DNA of 64,000 bases from Maratus speciosus (Eukaryota > Arthropoda > Arachnida > Araneae > Salticidae): assembly GCA_963932465.1 (NCBI GenBank), contig CAWVRF010001043.1, positions 62,001 to 126,000 on the forward strand. The letters are read 5' to 3'. The translations under genes were made by a program, and so were the position numbers. How positions within the stretch are numbered: the stretch's first letter is position 1; each line of letters begins with the position of its first letter. Below, piece by piece: positions 38,776-51,353 of this stretch. Below the pieces are notes generated by a model. It searched no databases. It worked only from the letters and a program-made list of their open reading frames with translations, and was not told the DNA's origin.

Positions 38776-41710
38776 ACCGAATATATTGTTTCAACAATCA
38801 AAGCATTGTTAGAAAATTCATCAGAAAGAGTTACCGCATATAAAACACGCAATATTTATGAATTGAATTCCGGTGCAGGGCTGAAAATTAATTTCTTAAT
38901 AAATAATAAAGCGAAATCGAATATATTGTTTCAACAATCAAAGCATTGTTAGAAAATTCATCAGAAAGATTTACCGCATATAAAACACGCAATATTTATG
39001 AATTGAATTCCGGTGCAGGGCTGAAAATTAATTTCTTAATAAATAATAAAGCGAAACCGAATATATTGTTTAAACAATCAAAGCATTGTTAGAAAATTCA
39101 TCAGAAAGAGTTACCGCATATAAAACACGCAATATTTATGAATTGAATTTCGGTGCACCGCTGAAAATTAATTTCTTAATAAATAATAAAGCGAAACCGA
39201 ATATATTTTTTCAACAATAAAGTATTGTTAGAAAATTCATCAGAAAGAGTTACCGCATATAAAACACGCAATATTTATGAACTGAATTCCGGTGCAGGGC
39301 TCAAAATCAATTTCTTAGTAAATAATAAAGCGAAACCGAATATATTGTTTAAACAATCAAAGCATAGTTAGAAAATTCATCAGAAAGAGTTACCGCATAT
39401 AAAACACGCAATATTTATGAATTGAATTCCGGTGCATGGCTGAAAATTAATTTCTTAATAAATAATAAAGCGAAACCGAATATATTGTTTCAACAATCAA
39501 AGCATTGTTAGAAAATTCATCAGAAAGAGTTACCGCATATAAAACACGCAATATTTATGAATTGAATTTCGGTGCACCGCTGAAAATTAATTTCTTAATA
39601 AATAATAAAGCGAAACCGAATATATTTTTTCAACAATAAAGTATTGTTAGAAAATTCATCAGAAAGAGTTACCGCATATAAAACACGCAATATTTATGAA
39701 CTGAATTCCGGTGCAGGGCTGAAAATTAATTTCTTAATAAATAATAAAGCGAAACCGAATATATTGTTTAAACAATCAAAGCATTGTTAGAAAATTCATC
39801 AGAAAGAGTTACCGCATATAAAACACGCAATATTTATGAATTGAATTTCGGTGCACCGCTGAAAATTAATTTCTTAATAAATAATAAAGCGAAACCGAAT
39901 ATATTTTTTCAACAATAAAGTATTGTTAGAAAATTCATCAGAAAGAGTTACCGCATATAAAACACGCAATATTTATGAACTGAATTCCGGTGCAGGGCTC
40001 AAAATCAATTTCTTAGTAAATAATAAAGCGAAACCGAATATATTGTTTAAACAATCAAAGCATAGTTAGAAAATTCATCAGAAAGAGTTACCGCATATAA
40101 AACACGCAATATTTATGAATTGAATTCCGGTGCATGGCTGAAAATTAATTTCTTAATAAATAATAAAGCGAAACCGAATATATTTTTTCAACAATAAAGT
40201 ATTGTTAGAAAATTCATCAGAAAGAGTTACCGCATATAAAACACGCAATATTTATGAACTGAATTCCGGTGCAGGGCTCAAAATCAATTTCTTAGTAAAT
40301 AATAAAGCGAAACCGAATATATTGTTTAAACAATCAAAGCATAGTTAGAAAATTCATCAGAAAGAGTTACCGCATATAAAACACGCAATATTTATGAATT
40401 GAATTCTGGTGCATGGCTGAAAATCAATTTCTTAGTAAATAATAAAGCGAAACCGAATATATTGTTTAAACAATCAAAGCATAGTTAGAAAATTCATCAG
40501 AAAGAGTTACCGCATATAAAACACGCAATATTTATGAATTGAATTTCGGTGCACCGCTGAAAATTAATTTCTTAATAAATAATAAAGCGAAATCGAATAT
40601 ATTGTTTCAACAATCAAAGCATTGTTAGAAAATTCATCAGAAAGATTTACCGCATATAAAACACGCAATATTTATGAATTGAATTCCGGTGCAGGGCTGA
40701 AAATTAATTTCTTAATAAATAATAAAGCGAAACCGAATATATTGTTTAAACAATCAAAGCATTGTTAGAAAATTCATCAGAAAGAGTTACCGCATATAAA
40801 ACACGCAATATTTATGAATTGAATTTCGGTGCACCGCTGAAAATTAATTTCTTAATAAATAATAAAGCGAAACCGAATATATTTTTTCAACAATAAAGTA
40901 TTGTTAGAAAATTCATCAGAAAGAGTTACCGCATATAAAACACGCAATATTTATGAACTGAATTCCGGTGCAGGGCTCAAAATCAATTTCTTAGTAAATA
41001 ATAAAGCGAAACCGAATATATTGTTTAAACAATCAAAGCATAGTTAGAAAATTCATCAGAAAGAGTTACCGCATATAAAACACGCAATATTTATGAATTG
41101 AATTCCGGTGCATGGCTGAAAATTAATTTCTTAATAAATAATAAAGCGAAACCGAATATATTGTTTCAACAATCAAAGCATTGTTAGAAAATTCATCAGA
41201 AAGATTTACCGCATATAAAACACGCAATATTTATGAATTGAATTCCGGTGCAGGGCTGAAAATTAATTTCTTAATAAATAATAAAGCGAAACCGAATATA
41301 TTGTTTAAACAATCAAAGCATTGTTAGAAAATTCATCAGAAAGAGTTACCGCATATAAAACTCGCAATATTTATGAATTGAATTTCGGTGCACCGCTGAA
41401 AATTAATTTCTTAATAAATAATAAAGCGAAACCGAATATATTTTTTCAACAATCAAAGTATTGTTAGAAAATTCATCAGAAAGAGTTACCGCATATAAAA
41501 CACGCAATATTTATGAACTGAATTCCGGTGCAGGGCTCAAAATCAATTTCTTAGTAAATAATAAAGCGAAACCGAATATATTGTTTAAACAATCAAAGCA
41601 TTGTTAGAAAATTCATCAGAAAGAGTTACCGCATATAAAACACGCAATATTTATGAATTGAATTCCGGTGCAGGGCTGAAAATTAATTTCTTAATAAATA
41701 ATAAAGCGAA
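38776..41710 (+). repeat. Zone of 139-bp G-like monomers in short 2- to 5-unit repeats
   Basis: Units with ttttttcaacaataaagta (one base shorter than G) start at 39196, 39615, 39894, 40173 and 40872. Their spacings are 419, 279, 279 and 699 bp, which are 3, 2, 2 and 5 units less one base. Several are followed by units with catagttag (39335, 40033, 40312, 40452, 41011) and often catggctg. This is a locally amplified short HOR with variable length. Confidence 0.87.
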
Positions 41711-42829
41711 ACCGAATATATTGTTTCAACAATCAAAGCATTGTTAGAAAATTCATCAGAAAGAGTTACCGCATATAAAACACGCAATATTTACGAATTG
41801 AATCCCGGTGCAGGGCTCAAAATTAAATTCGTAATAAATAATAAAGCGAAACCGAATATATTGTTTCAACAATCAAAGCATTGTTAGAAAATTCATCAGA
41901 AAGAGTTACCGCATATAAAACACGCAATATTTATGAATTGAATTCCGGTGCAGGGCTGAAAATTAATTTCTTAATAAATAATAAAGCGAAACTGAATATA
42001 TTGTTTCAACAATCATAGCATTGTTAGAAAATTCATCACAATGAGTTACCGCTTATTAAACACGCAATATTTATGAATTGTATTCCGGTGCAGGGCTGAA
42101 AATTAATTTCTTAATAAATAATAAAGCGAAACCTAATATATTGTTTCAACAATCAAAGCATTGTTAGAAAATTCATCAGAAAGATTTACTGCATATAAAA
42201 CACGCAATATTTATGAATTGAATTTCGGTGCAGGGCTGAAAATTAATTTCTTAATAAATAATAAAGCGAAACCGAATATATTGTTTCAACAATCAAAGCA
42301 TTGTTAGAAAATTCATCAGAATGAGTTACCGCATATAAAACACGCAATATTTATGAATTGAATTCCGGTGCAGGGCTGAAAATTAATTTCTTAATAAATA
42401 ATAATGCGAAACCGAATATATTGTTTCAACAATCAAAGCATTGTTAGAAAATTCATCAGAAAGAGTTACCGCATATAAAACACGCAATATTTATGAATTG
42501 AATTCCGGTGCAGGGCGAAAATTAATTTCTTAATAAATAATAAAGCGAAAACGAATATGTTGTTTCAACAATCAAAGCATTGTTAGAAAATTCATCAGAA
42601 AGAGTTACCGCATATAAAACACGCAATATTTATGAATTGAATTCCGGTGCAGGGCTGAAAATTAATTTCTTAATAAATAATAAAGCGAAAACGAATATGT
42701 TGTTTCAACAATCAAAGCATTGTTAGAAAATTCATCAGAAAGAGTTACCGCATATAAAACACGCAATATTTATGAATTGAATTCCGGTGCACCGCTGAAA
42801 ATTAATTTCTTAATAAATAATAAAGCGAA
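41711..42829 (+). repeat. 1.1 kb block, second copy
   Basis: Matches 37657-38775 at a constant offset of 4054 bp, including tttacgaattg, cttattaaac, gtattccgg, acctaata, gaatgag, the cagggcgaaa one-base loss and two aatatgttg units. I noticed two differences: aatttcgg instead of aattccgg near 42224, and aataatgcg instead of aataaagcg near 42404. Confidence 0.9.
42411..42549 (+). repeat. 139-bp monomer with cagggcgaaa (second copy)
   Basis: Same one-base loss as 38357-38495, at the expected offset of 4054 bp. Confidence 0.92.
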
Positions 42830-43529
42830 ACCGAATATATTGTTTCAACAATCAAAGCATTGTTAGAAAATTCCTCAGAAAGTGTTACTGCATATAAAAC
42901 ACGCAATATTTATGAATTGAATTCCGGTGCACCGCTGAAAATTAATTTCTTAATAAATAATAAAGCGAAACCGAGTATATTGTTTCAACAATCAAAGCAT
43001 TGTTAGAAAATTCATCAGAAAGATTTACCGCATGTAAAACACGCAATATTTATGAATTGAATTCCGGTGCAGGGCTGAAAATTAATTTCTTAATAAATAA
43101 TAAAGCGAAACCGAATATATTGTTTCAACAATCAAAGCATTGTTAGAAAATTCATCAGAAAGAGTTACCGCATATAAAACAAGCAATATTTATAAACTGA
43201 ATTCCGGTGCAGGGCTCAAAATTAATTTCTTAGTAAATAATAAAGCGAAACCGAATATATTGTTTAAACAATCAAAGCATTGTTAGAAAATTCATCAGAA
43301 AGAGTTACCGCATATAAAACACGCAATATTTATGAATTGAATTCCGTTGCAGGGCTGAAAATTAATTTCTTAATAAATAATAACGCGAAACCGAATATAT
43401 TGTTTCAACAATCAAAGCATTGTTAGAAAATTCATCAGAAAGAGTTACCGCATATAAAACACGCAATATTTATGAATTGAATTTCGGTGCAGGGCTGAAA
43501 ATTAATTTCTTAATAAATAATAAAGCGAA
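42830..43529 (+). repeat. Five-unit segment: cctcag, catgtaaa, I, J (ttccgttgc), tttcgg unit
   Basis: Units at 42830 (cctcagaaagtgttactg, caccg), 42970 (catgtaaaac; private ccgagtatat), 43110 (I-like with tataaactg; private aagcaat), 43250 (J with ttccgttgc; private aataacgcg) and 43390 (aatttcgg with caggg). The same succession reappears in part or whole from 45622, 51634, 53170 and 58762. Confidence 0.82.
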
Positions 43530-44505
43530 ACCGAATATATTGTTTCAACAATCAAAGCATTGTTAGAAAATTCATCAGAAAGATTTCCCGCATATAAAAC
43601 ACGCAATATTTATGAATTGAATTCTGGTGCAGTGCTGAAAATTAATTTCTTAATAAATAATAAAGCGAAACAGAATATATTGTTTCAACAATCAAAGCAT
43701 TGTTAGAAAATTCATCAGAAAGAGTTACCGCATATAAAACATGCAATATTTATGAATTGAATCCCGGTGCAGGGCTCAAAATTAATTTCTTAGTAAATGA
43801 TAAAGCGAAACCGAATATATTGTTTAAACAATCAAAGCATTGTTAGAAAATTCATCAGAAAGAGTTACCGCATATAAAACACGCAATATTTATGAATTGA
43901 ATTTCGGTGCACCGCTGAAAATTAATTTCTTAATAAATAATAAAGCGAAACCGAATATATTTTTTCAACAATCAAAGTATTGTTAGAAAATTCATCAGAA
44001 AGCGTTTCTGCATATAAAACACGCAATATTTATGAATTGAATTCCGGTGCAGGGCTGAAAATTAATTTCTTAATAAATAATAAAGCGAAACCGAATATAT
44101 TGTTTCAACAATCAAAGCATTGTTAGAAAATTCATCAGAAAGAGTTACCGCATATAAAACACGCAATATTTATGAATTGAATCCCGGTGCAGGGCTCAAA
44201 ATTAATTTCGTAATAAATAATAAAGCGAAACCGAATATATTGTTTCAACAATCAAAGCATTGTTAGAAAATTCATCAGAAAGAGTTACCTCATATAAAAC
44301 ACGCAATATTTATGAATTGAATTCCGGTGCAGGGCTGAAAATTAATTTCTTAATAAATAACCGAAACCGAATATATTGTTTCAACAATCAAAGCATTGTT
44401 AGAAAATTCATCAGAAAGAGTTACCGCATATAAAACACGCAATATTTATGAATTGAATTCCGGTGCAGGGCTGAAAATTAATTTCTTAATAAATAATAAA
44501 GCGAA
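43530..44505 (+). repeat. 7-mer tandem pair, unit 1 (976 bp)
   Basis: Seven units: atttcccg with ttctgg, cagaata unit ending with catgcaat and aaatgataaa, F, gcgtttctg unit, consensus, M-like (tcccgg, ctcaa, g121) with its neighbour tcatat 136-bp unit (44230-44365), and a consensus unit. The block recurs immediately at an offset of 976 bp, that is 7 x 140 less 4. Unit 1 has a private cagtgctg near 43630. Confidence 0.87.
44230..44365 (+). repeat. 136-bp monomer (aataaccgaaacc), tcatat background
   Basis: The end of the unit reads aataaccgaaaccg in place of aataataaagcgaaaccg, a net loss of four bases. It also carries tcatataaaa instead of gcatataaaa and follows an M-like unit (tcccgg, ctcaa, g121). 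Confidence 0.94.
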
Positions 44506-45481
44506 AACGAATATGTTGTTTCAACAATCAAAGCATTGTTAGAAAATTCATCAGAAAGATTTCCCGCATATAAAACACGCAATATTTATGAATTGAATTC
44601 TGGTGCAGGGCTGAAAATTAATTTCTTAATAAATAATAAAGCGAAACAGAATATATTGTTTCAACAATCAAAGCATTGTTAGAAAATTCATCAGAAAGAG
44701 TTACCGCATATAAAACATGCAATATTTATGAATTGAATCCCGGTGCAGGGCTCAAAATTAATTTCTTAGTAAATGATAAAGCGAAACCGAATATATTGTT
44801 TAAACAATCAAAGCATTGTTAGAAAATTCATCAGAAAGAGTTACCGCATATAAAACACGCAATATTTATGAATTGAATTTCGGTGCACCGCTGAAAATTA
44901 ATTTCTTAATAAATAATAAAGCGAAACCGAATATATTTTTTCAACAATCAAAGTATTGTTAGAAAATTCATCAGAAAGCGTTTCTGCATATAAAACACGC
45001 AATATTTATGAATTGAATTCCGGTGCAGGGCTGAAAATTAATTTCTTAATAAATAATAAAGCGAAACCGAATATATTGTTTCAACAATCAAAGCATTGTT
45101 AGAAAATTCATCAGAAAGAGTTACCGCATATAAAACACGCAATATTTATGAATTGAATCCCGGTGCAGGGCTCAAAATTAATTTCGTAATAAATAATAAA
45201 GCGAAACCGAATATATTGTTTCAACAATCAAAGCATTGTTAGAAAATTCATCAGAAAGAGTTACCTCATATAAAACACGCAATATTTATGAATTGAATTC
45301 CGGTGCAGGGCTGAAAATTAATTTCTTAATAAATAACCGAAACCGAATATATTGTTTCAACAATCAAAGCATTGTTAGAAAATTCATCAGAAAGAGTTAC
45401 CGCATATAAAACACGCAATATTTATGAATTGAATTCCGGTGCAGGGCTGAAAATTAATTTCTTAATAAATAATAAAGCGAA
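44506..45481 (+). repeat. 7-mer tandem pair, unit 2 (976 bp)
   Basis: Repeats 43530-44505 in the same order. Its first monomer is a hybrid: it opens with aacg and aatatgttg and continues with atttcccg and ttctgg, so the duplication junction lies inside that unit. It contains the 136-bp unit 45206-45341. Confidence 0.87.
45206..45341 (+). repeat. 136-bp monomer, tcatat background
   Basis: Same 4-base loss and tcatat marker as 44230-44365, in the second 7-mer unit. Confidence 0.94.
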
Positions 45482-47297
45482 AACGAATATGTTGTTTCAA
45501 CAATCAAAGCATTGTTAGAAAATTCATCAGAAAGAGTTACCGCATATAAAACACGCAATATTTATGAATTGAATTCCGGTGCACCGCTGAAAATTAATTT
45601 CTTAATAAATAATAAAGCGAAACCGAATATATTGTTTCAACAATCAAAGCATTGTTAGAAAATTCCTCAGAAAGTGTTACTGCATATAAAACACGCAATA
45701 TTTATGAATTGAATTCCGGTGCACCGCTGAAAATTAATTTCTTAATAAATAATAAAGCGAAACCGAATATATTGTTTCAACAATCAAAGCATTGTTAGAA
45801 AAATCATCAGAAAGATTTACCGCATGTAAAACACGCAATATTTATGAATTGAATTCCGGTGCAGGGCTGAAAATTAATTTCTTAATAAATAATAAAGCGA
45901 AACCGAATATATTGTTTCAACAATCAAAGCATTGTTAGAAAATTCATCAGAAAGAGTTACCGCATATAAAACACGCAATATTTATAAACTGAATTCCGGT
46001 GCAGGGCTCAAAATTAATTTCTTAGTAAATAATAAAGCGAAACCGAATATATTGTTTCAACAATCAAAGCATTGTTAGAAAATTCATCAGAAAGATTTAC
46101 CGCATATAAAACACGCAATATTTATGAATTGAATTCCGTTGCAGGGCTGAAAATTAATTTCTTAATAAATAATAAAGCGAAACCGAATATATTGTTTCAA
46201 CAATCAAAGCATTGTTAGAAAATTCATCAGAAAGATTTCCCGCATATAAAACACGCAATATTTATGAATTGAATTCTGGTGCAGGGCTGAAAATTAATTT
46301 CTTAATAAATAATAAAGCGAAACAGAATATATTGTTTCAACAATCAAAGCATTGTTAAAAAATTCATCAGAAAGAGTTACCGCATATAAAACATGCAATA
46401 TTTATGAATTGAATCCCGGTGCAGGGCTCAAAATTAATTTCTTAGTAAATAATAAAGCGAAACCGAATATATTGTTTAAACAATCAAAGCATTGTTAGAA
46501 AATTCATCAGAAAGAGTTACCGCATATAAAACACGCAATATTTATGAATTGAATTTCGGTGCACCGCTGAAAATAAATTTCTTAATAAATAATAAAGCGA
46601 AACCGAATATATTTTTTCAACAATCAAAGTATTGTTAGAAAATTCATCAGAAAGCGTTTCTGCATATAAAACACGCAATATTTATGAATTGAATTCCGGT
46701 GCACCGCTGAAAATTAATTTCTTAATAAATAATAAAGCGAAACCGAATATATTGTTTCAACAATCAAAGCATTGTTAGAAAATTCATCAGAAAGAGTTAC
46801 CGCATATAAAACACGCAATATTTATGAATTGAATTCCGGTGCAGGGCTGAAAATTAATTTCTTAGTAAATAATAAAGCGAAAACGAATATATTGTTTAAA
46901 CAATCAAAGCATTGTTAGAAAATTCATCAGAAAGAGTTACCGCATTTAAAACACGCAATATTTATGAATTGAATTCCGGTGCAGGGCTCAAAATTAATTT
47001 CTTAATAAATAATAAAGCGAAACCGAATATATTGTTTCAACAATCAAAGCATTGTTAGAAAATTCATCAGAAAGAGTTACCGCATATAAAACACGCAATA
47101 TTTATGAATTGAATCCCGGTGCAGGGCTCAAAATTAATTTCGTAATAAATAATAAAGCGAAACCGAATATATTGTTTCAACAATCAAAGCATTGTTAGAA
47201 AATTCATCAGAAAGAGTTACCTCATATAAAACACGCAATATTTATGAATTGAATTCCGGTGCAGGGCTGAAAATTAATTTCTTAATAAATAACCGAA
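45482..47297 (+). repeat. 13-unit segment of domain 2
   Basis: Order: aatatgttg/caccg unit, cctcag, catgtaaa (private aaaatcatc), I with tataaactg, a t55/ttccgttgc hybrid at 46042, atttcccg, cagaata with ttaaaaaattc, F with private aaataaattt, gcgtttctg, consensus with g124, aacg/a17 unit with catttaaaac, M-like, and the 136-bp unit 47162-47297. The hybrid and aaataaattt are shared only with 58622-60577. Confidence 0.85.
47162..47297 (+). repeat. 136-bp monomer, tcatat background
   Basis: Same 4-base loss and tcatat marker; followed by the aatttatta unit. Confidence 0.94.
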
Positions 47298-50200
47298 ACC
47301 GAATATATTGTTTCAACAATCAAAGCATTGTTAGAAAATTCATCAGAAAGAGTTACCGCATATAAAACACGCAATATTTATGAATTGAATTCCGGTGCAG
47401 GGCTGAAAATTAATTTATTAATAAATAATAAAGCGAAACCGAATATATTGTTTCAACAATCAAAGCATTGTTAGAAAATTCATCAGAAAGAGCTACTGCA
47501 TATAAAACACACAATATTTATGAATTGAATTCCGGTGCAGGGCTGAAAATTAATTTCTTAATAAATAATAAAGCGAAACCGAATATATTGTTTCAACAAT
47601 CAAAGCATTGTTAGAAAATTCATCAGAAAGATTTACCGCATATAAAACACCCAATATTTATGAATTGAATTCTGGTGCAGGGCTGAAAATTAATTTCTTA
47701 ATAAATAATAAAGCGAAACAGAATATATTGTTTCAACAATCAAAGCATTGTTAGAAAATTCATCAGAAAGAGTTACCGCATATAAAACATGCAATATTTA
47801 TGAATTGAATCCCGGTGCAGGGCTCAAAATTAATTTCTTAGTAAATGATAAAGCGAAACCGAATATATTGTTTCAACAATTAAAGCATTGTTAGAAAATT
47901 CATCAGAAAGATTTACCGCATATAAAACACGCAATATTTATGAATTGAATTCCGGTGCAGGGCTGAAAATTAATTTCTTAATAAATAATAAAGCGAAACC
48001 GAATATATTGTTTCAACAATCAAAGAATTGGTAGAAAATTCATCTGAAAGAGTTACCGCATATAAAACACGCAATATTTATGAACTGAATTCCGGTGCAG
48101 GGCTCAAAATTAACTTCTTAGTAAATAATAAAGCGAAACCGAATATATTGTTTAAACAATCAAAGCATTGTTAGAAAATTCATCAGAAAGAGTTACCGCA
48201 TATAAAACACGCAAAATTTATGAATTGAATTCCGGTGCAGGGCTGAAAATTAATTTCTTAATAAATAATAAAGCGAAACCGAATATATTGTTTCAACAAT
48301 CAAAGCATTGTTAGAAAATTCATCAGAAAGAGTTACCGCATATAAAACACGCAATATTTATGAATTGAATTTCGGTGCACCGCTGAAAATTAATTTCTTA
48401 ATAAATAATAAAGCGAAACCGAATATATTGTTTCAACAATCAAAGTATTGTTAGAAAATTCATCAAAAAGAGTTACCGCATATAAAACACGCAAAATTTA
48501 TGAATTGAATTCCGGTGCAGGGCTGAAAATTAATTTCTTAATAAATAATAAAGCGAAACCGAATATATTGTTTCAACAATCATAGCATTGTTAGAAAATT
48601 CATCACAAAGAGTTACCGCATATAAAACACGCAATATTTATGAATTGAATCCCGGTGCAGGGCTGAAAATTAATTTCTTAATAAATAATAAAGCGAAACT
48701 GAATATATTGTTTCAACAATCAAAGCATTGTTAGAAAATTCATCAGAAAGAGTTACCGCATATAAAACACGCAATATTTATGAATTGAATTCCAGTACAG
48801 GGCTGAAAATTAATTTCTTAATAAATAATAAAGCGAAACCGAATATATTGTTTCAACAATCAGAGCATTGTTAGAAAATTCATCAGAAAGAGTTACCGCA
48901 TATAAAACACGCAATATTTATGAATTGAATCCCGGTGCAGGGCTGAAAATTAATTTCTTAATAAATAATAAAGCGAAACTGAATATATTGTTTCAACAAT
49001 CAAAGCATTGTTAGAAAATTCATCAGAAAGAGTTACCGCATATAAAACACGCAATATTTATGAATTGAATTCCGGTGCAGGGCTGAAAATTAATTTCTTG
49101 ATAAATAATAAAGCGAAACCGAATATATTGTTTCAACAATCAAAGAATTGTTAGAAAATTCATCAGAAAGAGTTACCGCATATAAAACACGCAATATTTA
49201 TGAATTGAATTCCGGTGCAGGGCTGAAAATTCATTTCTTAATAAATAATAAAGCGAAACCGAATATATTGTTTCAATAATCAAAGCATTGTTAGAAAATT
49301 CATCAGAAAGAGTTACTGCATATAAAACACGCAATATTTATGAATTGAATTCCGGTGCACCGCTGAAAATTAATTTCTTAATAAATAATAAAGCGAAACC
49401 GAATATATTGTTTCAACAATCAAAGCATTGTTAGAAAATTCATCAGAAAGATTTACCGCATGTAAAACACGCAATATTTATGAATTGAATTCCGGTGCAG
49501 GGCTGAAAATTAATTTCTTAATAAATAATAAAGCGAAACCGAATATATTGTTTCAACAATCAAAGCATTGTTAGAAAATTCATCAGAAAGAGTTACCGCA
49601 TATAAAACACGCAATATTTATGAACTGAATTCCGGTGCAGGGCTCAAAATTAATTTCTTAGTAAATAATAAAGCGAAACCGAATATATTGTTTAAACAAT
49701 CAAAGCATTGTTAGAAAATTCATCAGAAAGAGTTACCGCATATAAAACACGCAATATTTATGAATTGAATTTCGGTGCACCGCTGAAAATTAATTTCTTA
49801 ATAAATAATAAAGCGAAACCGAATATATTGTTTCAACAATCAAAGTATTGTTAGAAAATTCATCAGAAAGAGTTACCGCATATAAAACACGCAAAATTTA
49901 TGAATTGAATTCCGGTGCAGGGCTGAAAATTAATTTCTTAATAAATAATAAAGCGAAACCGAATATATTGTTTCAACCTTCATAGCATTGTTAGAAAATT
50001 CATCACAAAGAGTTACCGCATATAAAACACGCAATATTTATGAACTGAATTCCGGTGCAGGGCTGAAAATTAATTTCTTAATAAATAATAAAGCGAAACC
50101 GAATATATTGTTTCAACAATCAAAGCATTGTTAGAAAATTCATCAGAAAGAGTTACCGCATATAAAACACGCAATATTTATGAATTGAATTCCGGTACAG

Positions 50201-51217
50201 GGCTGAAAATTAATTTCTTAATAAATAATAAAGCGAAACCGAATATATTGTTTCAACAATCAGAGCATTGTTAGAAAATTCATCAGAAAGAGTTACCGCA
50301 TATAAAACACGCAATATTTATGAATTGAATTCCGGTGCAGGGCTGAAAATTAATTTCTTGATAAATAATAAAGCGAAACCGAATATATTGTTTCAACAAT
50401 CAAAGCATTGTTAGAAAATTCATCAGAAAGAGTTACCCCATATAAAACACGCAATATTTATGAATTGAATTCCGGTGCAGGGCTGAAAATTAATTTCTTA
50501 ATAAATAATAAAGCGAAACCGAATATATTGTTTCAACAATCAAAGCATTGTTAGAAAATTCATCAGAAAGAGTTACTGCATATAAAACAAGCAATATTTA
50601 TGAATTGAATTCCGGTGCACCGCTGAAAATTAATTTCTTAATAAATAATAAAGCGAAACCGAATATATTGTTTCAACAATCAAAGCATTGTTAGAAAATT
50701 CATCAGAAAGATTTACCGCATGTAAAACACGCAATATTTATGAATTGAATTCCGGTGCAGGGCTGAAAATTAATTTCTTAATAAATAATAAAGCGAAACC
50801 GAATATATTGTTTCAACAATCAAAGCATTGTTAGAAAATTCATCAGAAAGATTTACCGCATGTAAAACACGCAATATTTATGAATTGAATTCCGGTGCAG
50901 GGCTGAAAATTAATTTCTTAATAAATAATAAAGCGAAACCGAATATATTGTTTCAACAATCAAAGCATTGTTAGAAAATTCATCAGAAAGAGTTACCGCA
51001 TATAAAACACGCAATATTTATGAACTGAATTCCGGTGCAGGGCTCAAAATTAATTTCTTAGTAAATAATAAAGCGAAACCGAATATATTGTTTAAACAAT
51101 CAAAGCATTGTTAGAAAATTCATCAGAAAGAGTTACCGCATATAAAACACGCAATATTTATGAATTGAATTTCGGTGCACCGCTGAAAATTAATTTCTTA
51201 ATAAATAATAAAGCGAA
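47298..51217 (+). repeat. 28-unit segment with a 10-mer (1400 bp) sub-period
   Basis: Starts with units bearing aatttatta and gagctactg/acacacaat, then cacccaat/ttctgg, cagaata, caattaaag, caaagaattggtag, and a series of B, D, cagagca, catgtaaa, I and F units. D-class units at 48558 and 49958, B units at 48418 and 49818, and the tccagtacag (48698) and tccggtacag (50098) units are each 1400 bp apart, showing a 10-mer repeat. Two adjacent catgtaaa units at 50658 and 50798 are a single-monomer duplication. Confidence 0.85.
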
Positions 51218-51353
51218 ACCGAATATATTGTTTCAACAATCAATGTATTGTTAGAAAATTCATCAGAAAGAGTTACCGCATATAAAACACGCAAAATTTA
51301 TGAATTGAATTCCGGTGCAGGGCTGAAAATTAATTTCTTAATAAATAACCGAA
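51218..51353 (+). repeat. 136-bp monomer on a B-like background
   Basis: Carries the same aataaccgaaacc end as the tcatat units, but its body is B-like (caatgtattg, gcatat, a78). The short end has moved onto another monomer class. Confidence 0.93.

Larger units (their letters stand above)
44415..50720 (+). repeat. Large duplication, left copy (at least 6.3 kb)
   Basis: Matches about 57555-64000 at offsets of 13140 and then 13280 bp. Shared private features: the ttccgttgc hybrid at 46042, aaataaattt near 46571, cacccaat near 47649, caaagaattggtag near 48021, tccagtacag at 48791, an extra cagagca/tcccgg/actg unit near 48838-48977, and aacaagcaat near 50587. None of these is in the related block at 54290-57505. 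Confidence 0.9.

Noticed and set aside
44359..44370. Insertion of a foreign element at aataaccgaaacc
   Set aside because: The sequence is a local rearrangement giving a net loss of four bases. There is no added sequence, target-site duplication or terminal repeat.
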